From a virus: a stretch of DNA of 39,649 nucleotides. The notes under the pieces were generated by a model. The model saw only the letters and a program-made list of their open reading frames with translations. It did not search any database and was not told the origin of the DNA. The translations under genes and the position numbers were made by a program. Shown piece after piece: positions 13,653 through 22,762 of this stretch (its first letter is position 1; the number at the start of each line of letters is the position of its first letter). The stretch is from IMG/VR virus record IMGVR_UViG_3300049825_000110, positions 1 to 39,649 of that record. One strand, given 5' to 3'.

Positions 13653-13826
13653 ATGGCTAGATGTGCTGTCATTGACTTAAAAACTAACACGCAAGTTAAT
13701 TTTATTATTGCTGAAGTGACTGATATTCCACCAGCTGGATGTAAACTTGTAGAAATCCCTGATGGTTTTAATTGGGATAAGGCTACATGGAAAATAATTA
13801 CAGAGGTAGATAATAGTGGCAACTAA
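13653..13826 (+). CDS. 57-residue protein preceding the glycine-rich adhesin
   Basis: It starts MARCAVIDLKTNTQVNFIIA and contains PPAGCKLVEIPDGFNWDKAT. It begins one base after the stop of the previous gene and overlaps the GTG-started adhesin gene by 11 bases, so it is probably translated in series. Short proteins of this form often sit beside phage tail fibres, perhaps as caps or assembly factors; that role is an inference. Confidence 0.75.
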   Translation: MARCAVIDLKTNTQVNFIIAEVTDIPPAGCKLVEIPDGFNWDKATWKIITEVDNSGN

Positions 13827-15033
13827 AGTTATATTTTTAAAGTCAGGAAGTACATTCACGCTACCTAGTGATTATGTTTCATTTTTATCAGTAGAAGCTC
13901 TTGGCGGTGGCGGCGGTGCGGGCGTTGGCAGTAGTAAAAGTGGCGGTGCAGGTAGTGGAGCATATGTTAAATCAACTACTATGGACACTACAGGATGGAC
14001 CGCTGGAGTTACAACGCTTTACTATAATGTAGGTGCGGGCGGAACAAGTAGTGCGTCTCCAACGTCAGGTGGAACCACTTGGTTTAGTAACACAAACTTT
14101 GCCCCTGTAGCTTCTTCATCTGGAGTTGCAGGAGTTAGAGCTGCTCCTGGAGTAGCTCCTTCAGGCTATTTACGTGGTGCTGGTGGTGGGGCAGCTCAAT
14201 CTACAGGAGATGTCAGACGCAGTGGTACGCTTGGAGGGAGTGCATCTTCCAATAGCACGGTATTATATGGATTTGGCGGTGGCGGCGGTGCTCCTGGACC
14301 TTACAGTGTTGGTGGGTTTGGAGGCTCTAGTGATGGTAGCAGTAACAATCTAGGCAATATTGCCAATGGCGGTGGTGGTGGTGCAGGTAGCTCAGGAGGT
14401 GCAGGGTCAGGGTCAGGTTGTGCGGATTCTGGTTTTGGTGGTGATGGCGGATATTCATCATTTAATCAAGGTGGTAATGGAGCGACTCAATATACTTATG
14501 CAGGAAATGGTATTCTTGGCAGCGGTGGCGGCGGTGGTTTAGGTAATAATAGTCTGTATGTAGGTGCAGGAAACGGTGGAAACGGAAGCGCAGATAGTAT
14601 TTGGACACAAACATCTAACGGAGAGACAGCAGGAAACGGAAGTGGTCCTGGCGGTGGGTTCCCTGCAGGTCATGTAGTAGGGTATGGCGCTGGGATGGCG
14701 GAATATTTTGATTTAGAATCTGAGGCTAATGCAAGAATCATTGAACTTGAATCAGCAATTATGGTAAGAAATGCTGGTAGATTTAAAGTTACTCATATTA
14801 TTAATTTAAACCCTGGTGAGCAATGGGAAGCTGTTACAGATGAATCTCCCGAAGATGGCACCTATCTAGTATTTATTGGTGCCACAGCAACCCATGAAAA
14901 GTTTACATCTAAAACAGACGCCCTTGCTAAAAACCAAGCATTAAAAGACGAATTTTTAGCAACAGCAAAACAAACTCCTGTTTTAACTACAGCCCCAGTA
15001 CAACCTAAAACAACAGGTACACAAGAGCTATGA
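13816..15033 (+). CDS. Glycine-rich tail adhesin
   Basis: A 405-residue protein starting with GTG at 13816 (AGAGGT eight bases upstream). An N-terminal beta domain (IFLKSGSTFTLPSDYVSF) is followed by a region (~28-290) with many Gly runs (GGGGGAG, GGGGGAPG, NGGGGGAG), separated by variable loops with aromatic residues. This is the style of phage adhesins whose Gly runs pack as polyglycine II helices and whose loops bind receptors, as in S16 gp38. The C-terminal ~115 residues are a different, charged domain (ESEANARIIELESAIMVRNA, then a beta segment). It is the best receptor-binding candidate. Its stop overlaps the next start (ATGA). Confidence 0.75.
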   Translation: MATKVIFLKSGSTFTLPSDYVSFLSVEALGGGGGAGVGSSKSGGAGSGAYVKSTTMDTTGWTAGVTTLYYNVGAGGTSSASPTSGGTTWFSNTNFAPVASSSGVAGVRAAPGVAPSGYLRGAGGGAAQSTGDVRRSGTLGGSASSNSTVLYGFGGGGGAPGPYSVGGFGGSSDGSSNNLGNIANGGGGGAGSSGGAGSGSGCADSGFGGDGGYSSFNQGGNGATQYTYAGNGILGSGGGGGLGNNSLYVGAGNGGNGSADSIWTQTSNGETAGNGSGPGGGFPAGHVVGYGAGMAEYFDLESEANARIIELESAIMVRNAGRFKVTHIINLNPGEQWEAVTDESPEDGTYLVFIGATATHEKFTSKTDALAKNQALKDEFLATAKQTPVLTTAPVQPKTTGTQEL

Positions 15034-15323
15034 TAAAGAACGTACCTCCAGCCCACTCGTTTACCTATGATGGTGCGAGAATTAACGTATTCCACGTTAA
15101 CAAGGGTGAGGGATTGCCTAAACACAGCCACATTTATGCTCATGCATCGTTTTGTACAGCAGGTTCTGTTATAATTCGCAAAGAAAACAAAGAGCTTGTG
15201 ATGGACAAAACCACACAGCCTGTAAACCTAAAAGAAACAGAATGGCACGAAATAGAAGCACTAGAAGACAACACCGTATTCATCAACATATTTGCTGATA
15301 TTTACAACGATCACAAGGATTAA
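15030..15323 (+). CDS. Cupin-fold small protein
   Basis: A 97-residue single-domain cupin candidate. The motif GLPKHSHIYAHASFCTAGS supplies His residues, and ETEWHEIEAL supplies a later Glu/His in the place of the second cupin motif. Such beta-barrels bind metal ions or small ligands; no substrate can be read from the sequence. It overlaps the adhesin gene by four bases (ATGA) and is followed directly by another tail gene, so it may be virion-associated or act on the fibre. Confidence 0.7.
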   Translation: MIKNVPPAHSFTYDGARINVFHVNKGEGLPKHSHIYAHASFCTAGSVIIRKENKELVMDKTTQPVNLKETEWHEIEALEDNTVFINIFADIYNDHKD

Positions 15324-15959
15324 ATGCCAGTCTATTTAGACACTAGAGGAAACAATGTGCTGTCTGTGGGGATCTGTGATCGCTGCAGCAGAAAGTTTCC
15401 GTATAATGAATTGATGCCGGACCCTAACTTCCCTGGCATGCGTGTGTGTAAGGATGACGTAGATCAGTTTGATCCTTGGCGCCTACCAGCCATTAAGACA
15501 GAAAACATCTCGCTACGCTTTCCACGTCCAGACGTCAGTATTGCAGTGGATAGCTTACAGGTTCAAACGCAAAATGGGAACTCATTATTTATTGAGGGGA
15601 TCCCGCCGTATTCAGGAGCTCAGGGAGATTTGATCACTGGGCCGGTCGCGCAGTTTGGCAACGTGCCTCACCCAGCACCTCCTAGCCCTCCACCGGCTAC
15701 AGGAATGGCACCTAGTGTACTAGGTGTATCACCAAATGTTGCAACACGCGTCGGAGGAACCATTGTAACAATCACTGGATTGTATTTAACAACCACAATG
15801 GGTGTAACATTTAATAACGTTCCGGTATCGAGCGTCATCGTATTAAACGATAGAAACATTGTAGTAACAACCCCACCGGGCGCTGTAGGACCTGCCGTTA
15901 TTGAAATATCGACAACTTACGGAGTTGGCCAAGGTGCTAATCTCTTTACTTACACATAA
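15324..15959 (+). CDS. Zinc-ribbon-like plus IPT/TIG domain protein
   Basis: A 211-residue two-part protein. The N-terminus has GICDRCSRKFPYNELMPDP and then MRVCKDDVDQFDPW; the Cys pair and third Cys suggest a zinc-stabilised knuckle also seen in other phage tail-region proteins. After a Pro-rich linker (~112-125), residues ~128-211 (PSVLGVSPNVATRVGGTIVT onward) form an immunoglobulin-like IPT/TIG domain, common in surface adhesins. It starts directly after the cupin stop. It probably sits at the tail and helps contact carbohydrates or other fibres. Confidence 0.75.
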   Translation: MPVYLDTRGNNVLSVGICDRCSRKFPYNELMPDPNFPGMRVCKDDVDQFDPWRLPAIKTENISLRFPRPDVSIAVDSLQVQTQNGNSLFIEGIPPYSGAQGDLITGPVAQFGNVPHPAPPSPPPATGMAPSVLGVSPNVATRVGGTIVTITGLYLTTTMGVTFNNVPVSSVIVLNDRNIVVTTPPGAVGPAVIEISTTYGVGQGANLFTYT

Positions 15960-15968
15960 AGAAAAATA

Positions 15969-18602
15969 ATGGCTGATCAACCAATATCCCAATTACCCGT
16001 CGCCAATACCATCACTGGTAATGAGCTAACTGTAGTTGTTCAAAACGGCGTCACAAAACAAACGCAAGTGAGTCAGATTGCGAACGCCATCTCGCCTGGT
16101 AAATTAATTACCAGTGTAAATTTTAACTCAAGCAACAACTTAATATTTAACTATTCAGACGGAACTACCTCTTCTGCAGGCCCAATTCCGGGATACATAT
16201 CGGCATCTATTAATGGATCCGGTCAGTTACTATTAACCAATTCACTCGGGTTCACCACCAATGTGGGCACTGTTGTGGGCGCTACGGGCGCAACTGGCGC
16301 CACAGGAGCAACCGGCGCCACAGGAGCAACCGGCGCCACAGGATCCCCTGGATCGGCGGCAACTATTGCAGTAGGCTCAATTATAACAGGATCACCTGGA
16401 ACTAACGCAAACGTCACCAACGTCGGATCTTCATCGGCCGCAGTCTTTAACTTTGCCATCCCACGCGGCGATCAAGGTATTCAAGGTAACACAGGACCGA
16501 CGGGCGCAACTGGACCAACGGGGCCTACAGGAGCCACAGGCGCAGGCGTAGCGGCAGGCGGCACGACTGGTCAAGTGTTATCTAAAGTAAATGCAACTGA
16601 TTACAACACGACTTGGGTAACACCAAATGCAGGAACAGTTATAGGCGTTACAGGCACAGCCCCAATTGTTTCATCAGGCGGCACATCACCAGCAATTAGC
16701 ATTACTTCTACTGGTGCAAATTCAGCCGTATTGCGTGATGCAAATCAAAACATTTCAGTCAATGCTGTAGATGAGGGATTTGTATATCAAGCCGCAAGCA
16801 CACCAATTACATTGACAGCATCATCCCCTAGATTTTATTCAATTACTGGTTCAGGCGGGCAAACAATTAAATTGCCTGACGCAACTACTTTAGCAAATGG
16901 CGCAATATTTCAATTTGACAACAATCAAACTAGCGGTGCAATAACTGTAAACAATAATTCAAACACATTAATTGTGTCTGTTCCAAGCGGTGGTTATGTT
17001 TTAGTTAAATTACAATCAAATGCAATTGCGGCTGGCTCTTGGGATAGGCACGACATAACACCATCAAATGTTTCATGGTCAACTAATACTTTTGATTATG
17101 CTGGTTCAATTACATCAGCCACATGGAATGGCGCAACTGTGCAAGTCAATCGTGGTGGCACTGGCGCAACGACTTTAACTGGATATGTTAAAGGCACAGG
17201 CACTACAGCAATGACAGCAAGTGCAACAATTCCTGTTGCAGATATTAACGCAACTGGCACGCCATCAAGCACAACCTATTTGCGTGGTGATAGCACATGG
17301 TCAAGCATTCCTGCACAAGTATATCCATCCGCAGGCATCCCAAATTCAACAGGTAGCGCATGGGGAACATCTTATGGCGTTACAGGCACAGGTAGTGTTG
17401 TATTAAACAGCAACCCAACATTTGCTACAGACATAACAGTCATTGATGCAACGCTTGGTCGTGGTGCAGTTTCAGCATCTACAAATCTTGGTTTTGGTGC
17501 TGGTGTTCTTTCATCAATTACAATAGGCATTGACAATCTTGCTATTGGTGACTATGCCCTTACTTCAACAGCACGAGGACAATATAATACTGCTATAGGG
17601 CATAATGCTTTAACTACTGCCGCAGGAACAATTAATCCAGCAAATAAAAATACTGCTATAGGACATAGTGCAGGATTGGGCATTACACAAGGCGATGACA
17701 ATATTTGTATTGGTTATAATAGCATTTCAGGCTTGACAACAGGTAACAACAATATTGCAATTGGCTCAAATTCAGCATCAAGCACAGGCACAGGTTCTAA
17801 CAATGTTTATATTGGAACAAATACACCTAAATCAATAACAGATGCATCAAATGAAATTGTAATTGGCAATGCAGTTGATGGCTTTGGTAGCAATACAGTT
17901 ACTATTGGCGATGGTAATATTACAACTACAAGATTAAAAGGTACAGTAATTGGTTCATTTCAAGGCTCAATTGAAGATTCAACAGCAAATGGATTAAGAT
18001 TAAGTGGTGACGGAACAATTAACCAAGTTGTTGATGGAACACAAACCACAGGTTCACTCACAATTGGTGGTACAAGTGGTGCAGGCACAATTACATTAGG
18101 TAGAAGCACAGGAACACAGACAGTTAACATTGCCACAGGTGTTAATACAGCATCTAATAAAACAGTTAATATAGGCACAGGGGGCACATTTTTAACTAAC
18201 ATTTCTATAGGAAATACTGCTGGTGGTGGCACATTAATTTTTGGGCAATCTACTGGCGCACAACAAATTAATATAGGTTCAGGTGCTACGCTAAACGGAA
18301 CAGCTAAAAATATTTTTATAGGCACAAATGGCGCTGTAGGCTCAACAACTAATATTTTTATAGGAAATTCAGCAAGACCATTGACTGCTTTTATTTTCTT
18401 AAATGGCATTACTACATTTGGAACAAGTTTTTCACAAACACCTGTTACAGTTGCAAATTTGCCAACAGGTGTAGATGCTATTGCAGGGGATAGAAACTTT
18501 GTAAGCAATGCTTCAGCTCCGACTTTTGGTGCAACTGTTGTTGGCGGTGGAGCAGTAAAAGTACCTGTTTATTATGATGGCACAAATTGGAAGGTAGGAT
18601 AA
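15969..18602 (+). CDS. Tail fibre with collagen-like and YadA-head-like repeats
   Basis: An 877-residue fibre. The N-terminus (MADQPISQLPVANTITGNEL) is a frequent phage-fibre attachment domain. Gly-x-y collagen-type repeats follow (GATGATGATGATGATG from residue ~105, and GPTGATGPTGPTGATG around ~178), which would form trimeric triple helices. Residues ~515-640 hold repeated IAIGxxAL/TAIGHNAL/IAIGSNS units like the YadA/Hia head or left-handed beta-roll. The end (VYYDGTNWKVG) is typical of fibres. DNA from about 16.7 kb on looks more A/T-rich with different codon choices than the first 700 bases, hinting at module exchange. Confidence 0.85.
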   Translation: MADQPISQLPVANTITGNELTVVVQNGVTKQTQVSQIANAISPGKLITSVNFNSSNNLIFNYSDGTTSSAGPIPGYISASINGSGQLLLTNSLGFTTNVGTVVGATGATGATGATGATGATGATGSPGSAATIAVGSIITGSPGTNANVTNVGSSSAAVFNFAIPRGDQGIQGNTGPTGATGPTGPTGATGAGVAAGGTTGQVLSKVNATDYNTTWVTPNAGTVIGVTGTAPIVSSGGTSPAISITSTGANSAVLRDANQNISVNAVDEGFVYQAASTPITLTASSPRFYSITGSGGQTIKLPDATTLANGAIFQFDNNQTSGAITVNNNSNTLIVSVPSGGYVLVKLQSNAIAAGSWDRHDITPSNVSWSTNTFDYAGSITSATWNGATVQVNRGGTGATTLTGYVKGTGTTAMTASATIPVADINATGTPSSTTYLRGDSTWSSIPAQVYPSAGIPNSTGSAWGTSYGVTGTGSVVLNSNPTFATDITVIDATLGRGAVSASTNLGFGAGVLSSITIGIDNLAIGDYALTSTARGQYNTAIGHNALTTAAGTINPANKNTAIGHSAGLGITQGDDNICIGYNSISGLTTGNNNIAIGSNSASSTGTGSNNVYIGTNTPKSITDASNEIVIGNAVDGFGSNTVTIGDGNITTTRLKGTVIGSFQGSIEDSTANGLRLSGDGTINQVVDGTQTTGSLTIGGTSGAGTITLGRSTGTQTVNIATGVNTASNKTVNIGTGGTFLTNISIGNTAGGGTLIFGQSTGAQQINIGSGATLNGTAKNIFIGTNGAVGSTTNIFIGNSARPLTAFIFLNGITTFGTSFSQTPVTVANLPTGVDAIAGDRNFVSNASAPTFGATVVGGGAVKVPVYYDGTNWKVG
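16296..16343 (+). repeat. 18-bp tandem repeat in collagen-like segment
   Basis: GGCGCCACAGGAGCAACC occurs exactly at 16296-16313 and 16314-16331, and its first 12 bases again at 16332-16343. It encodes the Gly-Ala-Thr collagen-type run and can change length by slippage or recombination. Confidence 0.9.
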
Positions 18603-18603
18603 T

Positions 18604-18870
18604 ATGGCACTATTAAAAGCAGTAAACACAGCATTTGGAATTGATGCAACTTATTGGAATATTTTTTCTATTGCAGAAGACTTTAAGAATAAATCACTTG
18701 AAGTAGTTATCAATGGCTATGTAAGCAAAGAAGTGCGTGATGAGAATCACAATCCAGTTGCATGGCAGAACCTAACATTTACAGGCGATGAATACATCAA
18801 AGATGCAACTCGTGAAGCCGTGTATTTGGCATTAAAGGCTAAAGACTTTTCTGACGCAGAGGACGCATAA
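18604..18870 (+). CDS. Small tail-fibre-associated protein
   Basis: An 88-residue protein (MALLKAVNTAFGIDATYWNI; helical end YLALKAKDFSDAEDA). Similar small proteins lie next to fibre genes in other phages, with unknown or chaperone-like roles. It begins one base after the preceding fibre gene and its stop overlaps the next start (TAATG), so it is part of a coupled fibre operon. Confidence 0.75.
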   Translation: MALLKAVNTAFGIDATYWNIFSIAEDFKNKSLEVVINGYVSKEVRDENHNPVAWQNLTFTGDEYIKDATREAVYLALKAKDFSDAEDA

Positions 18871-20723
18871 TGGCACAAACAGGCTTTACTCCGGTATCAC
18901 TATACTACACAGCAACCACCGCCACGGCGCCCCTGGCTGCTAATTTAGTCAATGGTGAGTTGGCAATTAACATTACCGACGGTAATCTTTATTACAAAGA
19001 TAACAACGGCGTGGTGCAAATTATTGCAACTAAAGGTACTTCATCAGGATCCTTTGTTAACTTAGCATACACCGGGACGTTAACTGGTGGGACAGGCATT
19101 GTGAACATCGGCTCAGGTCAAATTTACAAAGACGCCGCAGGTAAAGTTACCCTCGGTGGCACGACAACAACTGGACAGAATTTAACAGTCAAACAAAACA
19201 TCACCGGCGCAGTGTCATCTTTTGGTTTAGTATCAGAAGGCGTAATTCAGTCAGATGTAACCACGTTAGCGGTCTTGTATGAATCATACGCTAAAACGGC
19301 AGCGGCCTCATTCACTCTACCATTATTAGCTCACTTTGATGCTGTTCAAGGACCCTTTGGAGCCGGCTCTACAGTAACCACACAGGTAGGTTTCTTAGCG
19401 GACTCTACACTAACAGGCGGCACCAATAACTTTGGATTCTATGGAAACATTGCGTCAGGTACAAACCGTTGGAACTTCTATGCTAACGGCACGGCACCCA
19501 ACTACTTCGGTGGTGACACCACATTCAACGGGGCCATAACAGGTAGTACCAGCTTAATAAACATTGGTTCCGGCCAGATCTACAAAGATACCGCGGGTAA
19601 GATCACGCTAGGCGGTACTGCAACAACAGGCCAAAACTTAACAGTCAAGCAAAATATTACAGGCGCGGTATCATCTTATGGTGTCGTATCAGAAGGTGTC
19701 ATTCAGTCAGATGTAACTACCTTAGCAGCCCTGTATGACAGTTTTGCCAAGACGGCAGCGGCATCATTTACCCTTGGTACCCTGTATCACTATGTTGCCG
19801 TTCAGGGCACCTTTGGTGCAGGATCCACAGTAACCACTCAAGTTGGCCACACTGCAGACGCATCATTGATTGGCGCAACAAACAACATCGGGTTTCTATC
19901 TAATATCCCTTCAGGCACGGGTCGATGGAACTATTACGCCGGCGGCACGGCAACTAACTACTTTGCCGGCGATACAATTTTTAATTCAAAGATTGGTCTA
20001 GGATCATCAACAGCACCATCATATGGAACTTCAGGACAGGTGTTAACTTCAGGAGGTCCTAGCGCGTCACCAACATGGACATCTGCAGCATCAGGAACTG
20101 TCACTTCTGTATCTTGGACGGGAGGCATTGTATCTGTTGCAACCTCAACATCAACGCCTGCGTTCACTATTGCAGGTACATCAGGAGGCATCCCGTACTT
20201 CTCAAGTGCATCAACATGGGCCTCATCAGCAGCACTGGCAGCAAGTGCGTTAGTAATTGGCGGAGGCGCTGGAACGGCACCTTCAACTACCACTACAGGT
20301 GCAGGCGTAGTTACAGCATTGGGCGTAGCAGCCAATGGTTCGGGCGGTTTTGTTACAGATACAGGAACCGTTTCACTTACAAACAAGACATTAACAGGCA
20401 CTAAAGAAACCATCTTTGCAATTACAGATGCTGCGGCTTTTGAAATTAACCCAGCAAATGGTGGTATTCAAACAATTACTCTTGGTGCAAACAGAACCCC
20501 TAAAGCTACAAGCTTTACAGCAGGCCAATCTGTCACATTAATGGTCACCGCGGGATCATTCACGCTAACTTGGACAGATACTACTTTTGGTACATCTGGC
20601 GTTAAATGGGTTGGTGCTTCAGCTCCAGGAACTGCCCCAACATTATCAACTACCGCAATCACTATTATTGAATTGTGGAAAGTTGGAACACAAGTCTATG
20701 GCGCATTGGTCGGAGTAGCATAA
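18870..20723 (+). CDS. Tail fibre with a duplicated 152-residue unit
   Basis: A 617-residue fibre. The N-terminus (VNGELAINITDGNLYYKDNN) is a common fibre entry domain. Two tandem copies of a 152-residue unit follow, both containing NIGSGQIYKD, TGQNLTVKQNITGAVSS, VSEGVIQSDVTTLA and FGAGSTVTTQVG. The unit offset at DNA level is 456 bp. The C-terminal ~110 residues (FTAGQSVTLMVTAGSFTLTW to the end) are a beta-rich tip. It overlaps both neighbours by TAATG. The protein probably binds host surface structures; its specificity is unknown. Confidence 0.85.
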   Translation: MAQTGFTPVSLYYTATTATAPLAANLVNGELAINITDGNLYYKDNNGVVQIIATKGTSSGSFVNLAYTGTLTGGTGIVNIGSGQIYKDAAGKVTLGGTTTTGQNLTVKQNITGAVSSFGLVSEGVIQSDVTTLAVLYESYAKTAAASFTLPLLAHFDAVQGPFGAGSTVTTQVGFLADSTLTGGTNNFGFYGNIASGTNRWNFYANGTAPNYFGGDTTFNGAITGSTSLINIGSGQIYKDTAGKITLGGTATTGQNLTVKQNITGAVSSYGVVSEGVIQSDVTTLAALYDSFAKTAAASFTLGTLYHYVAVQGTFGAGSTVTTQVGHTADASLIGATNNIGFLSNIPSGTGRWNYYAGGTATNYFAGDTIFNSKIGLGSSTAPSYGTSGQVLTSGGPSASPTWTSAASGTVTSVSWTGGIVSVATSTSTPAFTIAGTSGGIPYFSSASTWASSAALAASALVIGGGAGTAPSTTTTGAGVVTALGVAANGSGGFVTDTGTVSLTNKTLTGTKETIFAITDAAAFEINPANGGIQTITLGANRTPKATSFTAGQSVTLMVTAGSFTLTWTDTTFGTSGVKWVGASAPGTAPTLSTTAITIIELWKVGTQVYGALVGVA

Positions 20724-21997
20724 TGTTAGGACATATGCTAAGAGCTGCAGGAAATATTATTCAGAACACTTCTACAAAAAAATTATCCTATATTGGAAAT
20801 GTTTTAGATAACGTTAGTGCAACATCTTATACGTTTACTGGGGCCAGTATTGGAACTGCAGCAGCTGATAGAGTCATTGTGGTTGGAGTCATGCTCAATT
20901 CTGGTTCTGCGCGAACAGTATCATCAGTAACACTTGGCGGCAATGCCATGACAAGTATTGTTGGTACAAACTCTGCATCAAATACTGCATTATTTAGAAT
21001 AGACGTAGCAAGTGGAACTACCGCTAATATTGTTGTCACTGGAAGTGGCGCATCCAATGGTTGCTTTGTTGTTATATATAGTTTAATAGGATGGGGAACT
21101 GTCACCACATACAATTCAAATTCAGCTACAGGCTCAGGTTCAACTATATCTACAACAATTGACACAGTATCTGGAGGTGCAGTTATTGGTATTCAAAATA
21201 GATTTAACACAGATTCAATTACAACTGCTGGATTTACTACACAAGATACTAATGGGGTATTTGACATAACTCAAAGAGTATACTCAGGTAATACTTTTCC
21301 AACAACAGCAGCCACTGGAACAACTTATAGCGTAACAGGCACAGCGGCAACAAGCTCTATTGCTGTTGCATCATTTAACAAATCAATGCAATATATTTCG
21401 GTTTCAACATACTCGGCGGTATCAACTTCAACAACACACAATGTACCCGCACCAACGGTATATAATGCTGGTGATTTGATAGTTATGTTTATTGCATCGG
21501 GATCTGACCAAGCGCAAACTTTAACAGATAGTGGGTGGACAACAGTAGTTAATACGTATAATGCTACTGCCGATAACACAATGCACGTTGCGTATCGAAC
21601 TGCAGAAAGCGAACCTTCAACTTATGGAGTAACACAGGCAACGGCCCGTGGATTAGTGGCAGCTTGCGTGGTATTAAGGAATGCAGCGTATAATACATAT
21701 GCAACAGCCACATCCGCAAATTCATCAGGTCTTGCTGTTTCGGTCACTCCGTTTGATGCCATAAACGATGGAATTATATATTACTCAGCAGCATCAGTAG
21801 GAACTGATTTAAGTGCCACTCCACCAACAGGCTATACAGAGATAGCAGAGTTATACACGGGGACAACATTTTCAGAGGTAAATTTACAGATAGCTTATAG
21901 AGTTCCAAACTCAAGTCAATCAACAACAAGCGTTACAAATAGTTGGTCCGCTTCAACAAATAATCAGTCTTCAATATTTGATTTTAAAAACGCATAA
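20723..21997 (+). CDS. Tail protein with two beta-sandwich-like domains
   Basis: A 424-residue protein started at ATG 20723, where TAATG overlaps the preceding stop; a start 48 bases further upstream is inside the fibre gene and lacks support. Two similar halves are visible: ~14-220 and ~228-424, each ending in an alternating Ser/Thr-rich beta strand pattern (SIAVASFNK and SSIFDFKNA at equivalent ends). Such repeats of jelly-roll-like domains occur in phage receptor-binding proteins. Specific function not recognised. Confidence 0.75.
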   Translation: MLGHMLRAAGNIIQNTSTKKLSYIGNVLDNVSATSYTFTGASIGTAAADRVIVVGVMLNSGSARTVSSVTLGGNAMTSIVGTNSASNTALFRIDVASGTTANIVVTGSGASNGCFVVIYSLIGWGTVTTYNSNSATGSGSTISTTIDTVSGGAVIGIQNRFNTDSITTAGFTTQDTNGVFDITQRVYSGNTFPTTAATGTTYSVTGTAATSSIAVASFNKSMQYISVSTYSAVSTSTTHNVPAPTVYNAGDLIVMFIASGSDQAQTLTDSGWTTVVNTYNATADNTMHVAYRTAESEPSTYGVTQATARGLVAACVVLRNAAYNTYATATSANSSGLAVSVTPFDAINDGIIYYSAASVGTDLSATPPTGYTEIAELYTGTTFSEVNLQIAYRVPNSSQSTTSVTNSWSASTNNQSSIFDFKNA

Positions 21998-22007
21998 AGG
22001 GTAAATA

Positions 22008-22178
22008 ATGGCATACACATTAAAATTAAACGGTACTGTTATAATTTCATTAGGAAGTTGGAGCCCAGCGGAATTTGCAAAATACATTAATACGTCCTTT
22101 CCTAATACTGTTGATCAGAATTATGTTTGGGAACAAGATGGGTATTGGTTGGGCTGGGAAGAAAATAATGTACCATAA
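22008..22178 (+). CDS. 56-residue protein after the tail genes
   Basis: It reads MAYTLKLNGTVIISLGSWSP and ends in the aromatic-rich GYWLGWEENNVP. AAAGGG lies seven bases before ATG. It ends three bases before a TGCATTAGTA motif. I do not recognise it; its location suggests a tail or fibre accessory. Confidence 0.65.
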   Translation: MAYTLKLNGTVIISLGSWSPAEFAKYINTSFPNTVDQNYVWEQDGYWLGWEENNVP

Positions 22179-22209
22179 TTTGCATTAGTATATGACATAC
22201 TAATGCAAA
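22179..22209. promoter_or_regulatory. TGCATTAGTA motif as a perfect 13-bp inverted repeat
   Basis: TTTGCATTAGTAT (22179-22191) is mirrored exactly by ATACTAATGCAAA (22197-22209) five bases later. This is the only exact copy of the motif that I see paired with its own reverse complement. It lies directly before the oxygenase/propeller pair, so it could be two face-to-face promoters or a dyad bound by a dimer. Confidence 0.6.
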
Positions 22210-22219
22210 GGATAATCGT

Positions 22220-22762
22220 ATGATTATTGAAAAATTACTTCCTCAAGAACTTGAGGACACAGTACATAAAATAATAATGGGAAAGACTTTCCCCTGGAAT
22301 TGGAATTGTGAAAACATTATTTCAAAGACTCCAGATAAAGATATCTTTCAAATGACGCATGTGTTTTTGTTGGCCAGAAAAATTTGGTCTAAACATTACA
22401 ATCTAGTAAACATGATCATTGGTAATTTTGTAGAAAAGACCGGAGTTAAAGTCAAACGGGTTGTTCGGATTAAAGCTAATTTAATCCCTAACATTGCGCA
22501 CGATCCAGAGTCTTTAGATAATCTTATCCACACAGACGTAGATTTAGATAGAGAAGGAAAGTACGTATCCTTTGTGTACTATGTTACAGACTCAGATGGC
22601 GACACAGTTGTATACGAAGACGACAAACAAACAGTTAGAATGACGTCTCCTCCAGTTAAAGGTAACTGCATTTGGTTCGACTCAAAAACATACCATAGAT
22701 CGTGTGTTCCTAAGCACCACAAAAGACGAGTTGTTATTAACTTTATTTTGGAGGTCGAATGA
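22220..22762 (+). CDS. Prolyl-4-hydroxylase-like Fe(II)/2OG oxygenase
   Basis: A 180-residue 2-oxoglutarate/Fe(II) dioxygenase. The iron ligands are His104 and Asp106 in LIHTDVD and His159 in KTYHRS, with Arg169/170 in KRRVVINF as the 2-oxoglutarate anchor. GDTVVYEDD and GNCIWFDSKTYH are typical of the P4H-like branch common in phages. The substrate is unknown: proline in virion proteins, host proteins or a nucleotide are all possible. It follows the palindromic motif, has AAAGGA before its ATG, and shares ATGA with the next gene. It is distinct from the Asp/Asn-hydroxylase-like gene at 12070. Confidence 0.85.
   Translation: MIIEKLLPQELEDTVHKIIMGKTFPWNWNCENIISKTPDKDIFQMTHVFLLARKIWSKHYNLVNMIIGNFVEKTGVKVKRVVRIKANLIPNIAHDPESLDNLIHTDVDLDREGKYVSFVYYVTDSDGDTVVYEDDKQTVRMTSPPVKGNCIWFDSKTYHRSCVPKHHKRRVVINFILEVE

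Noticed and set aside
17960-18508. 182-residue minus-strand open frame inside the fibre gene
   Set aside because: It is a by-product of the repetitive Thr/Gly codons on plus, with no start signal and a Pro/Val-rich composition typical of shadow frames. The same holds for 19958-20413 and 31747-32286.
20675-20722. Upstream ATG for the 424-residue tail protein
   Set aside because: It lies inside the preceding fibre gene; the TAATG overlap at 20723 matches the pattern of neighbouring genes.
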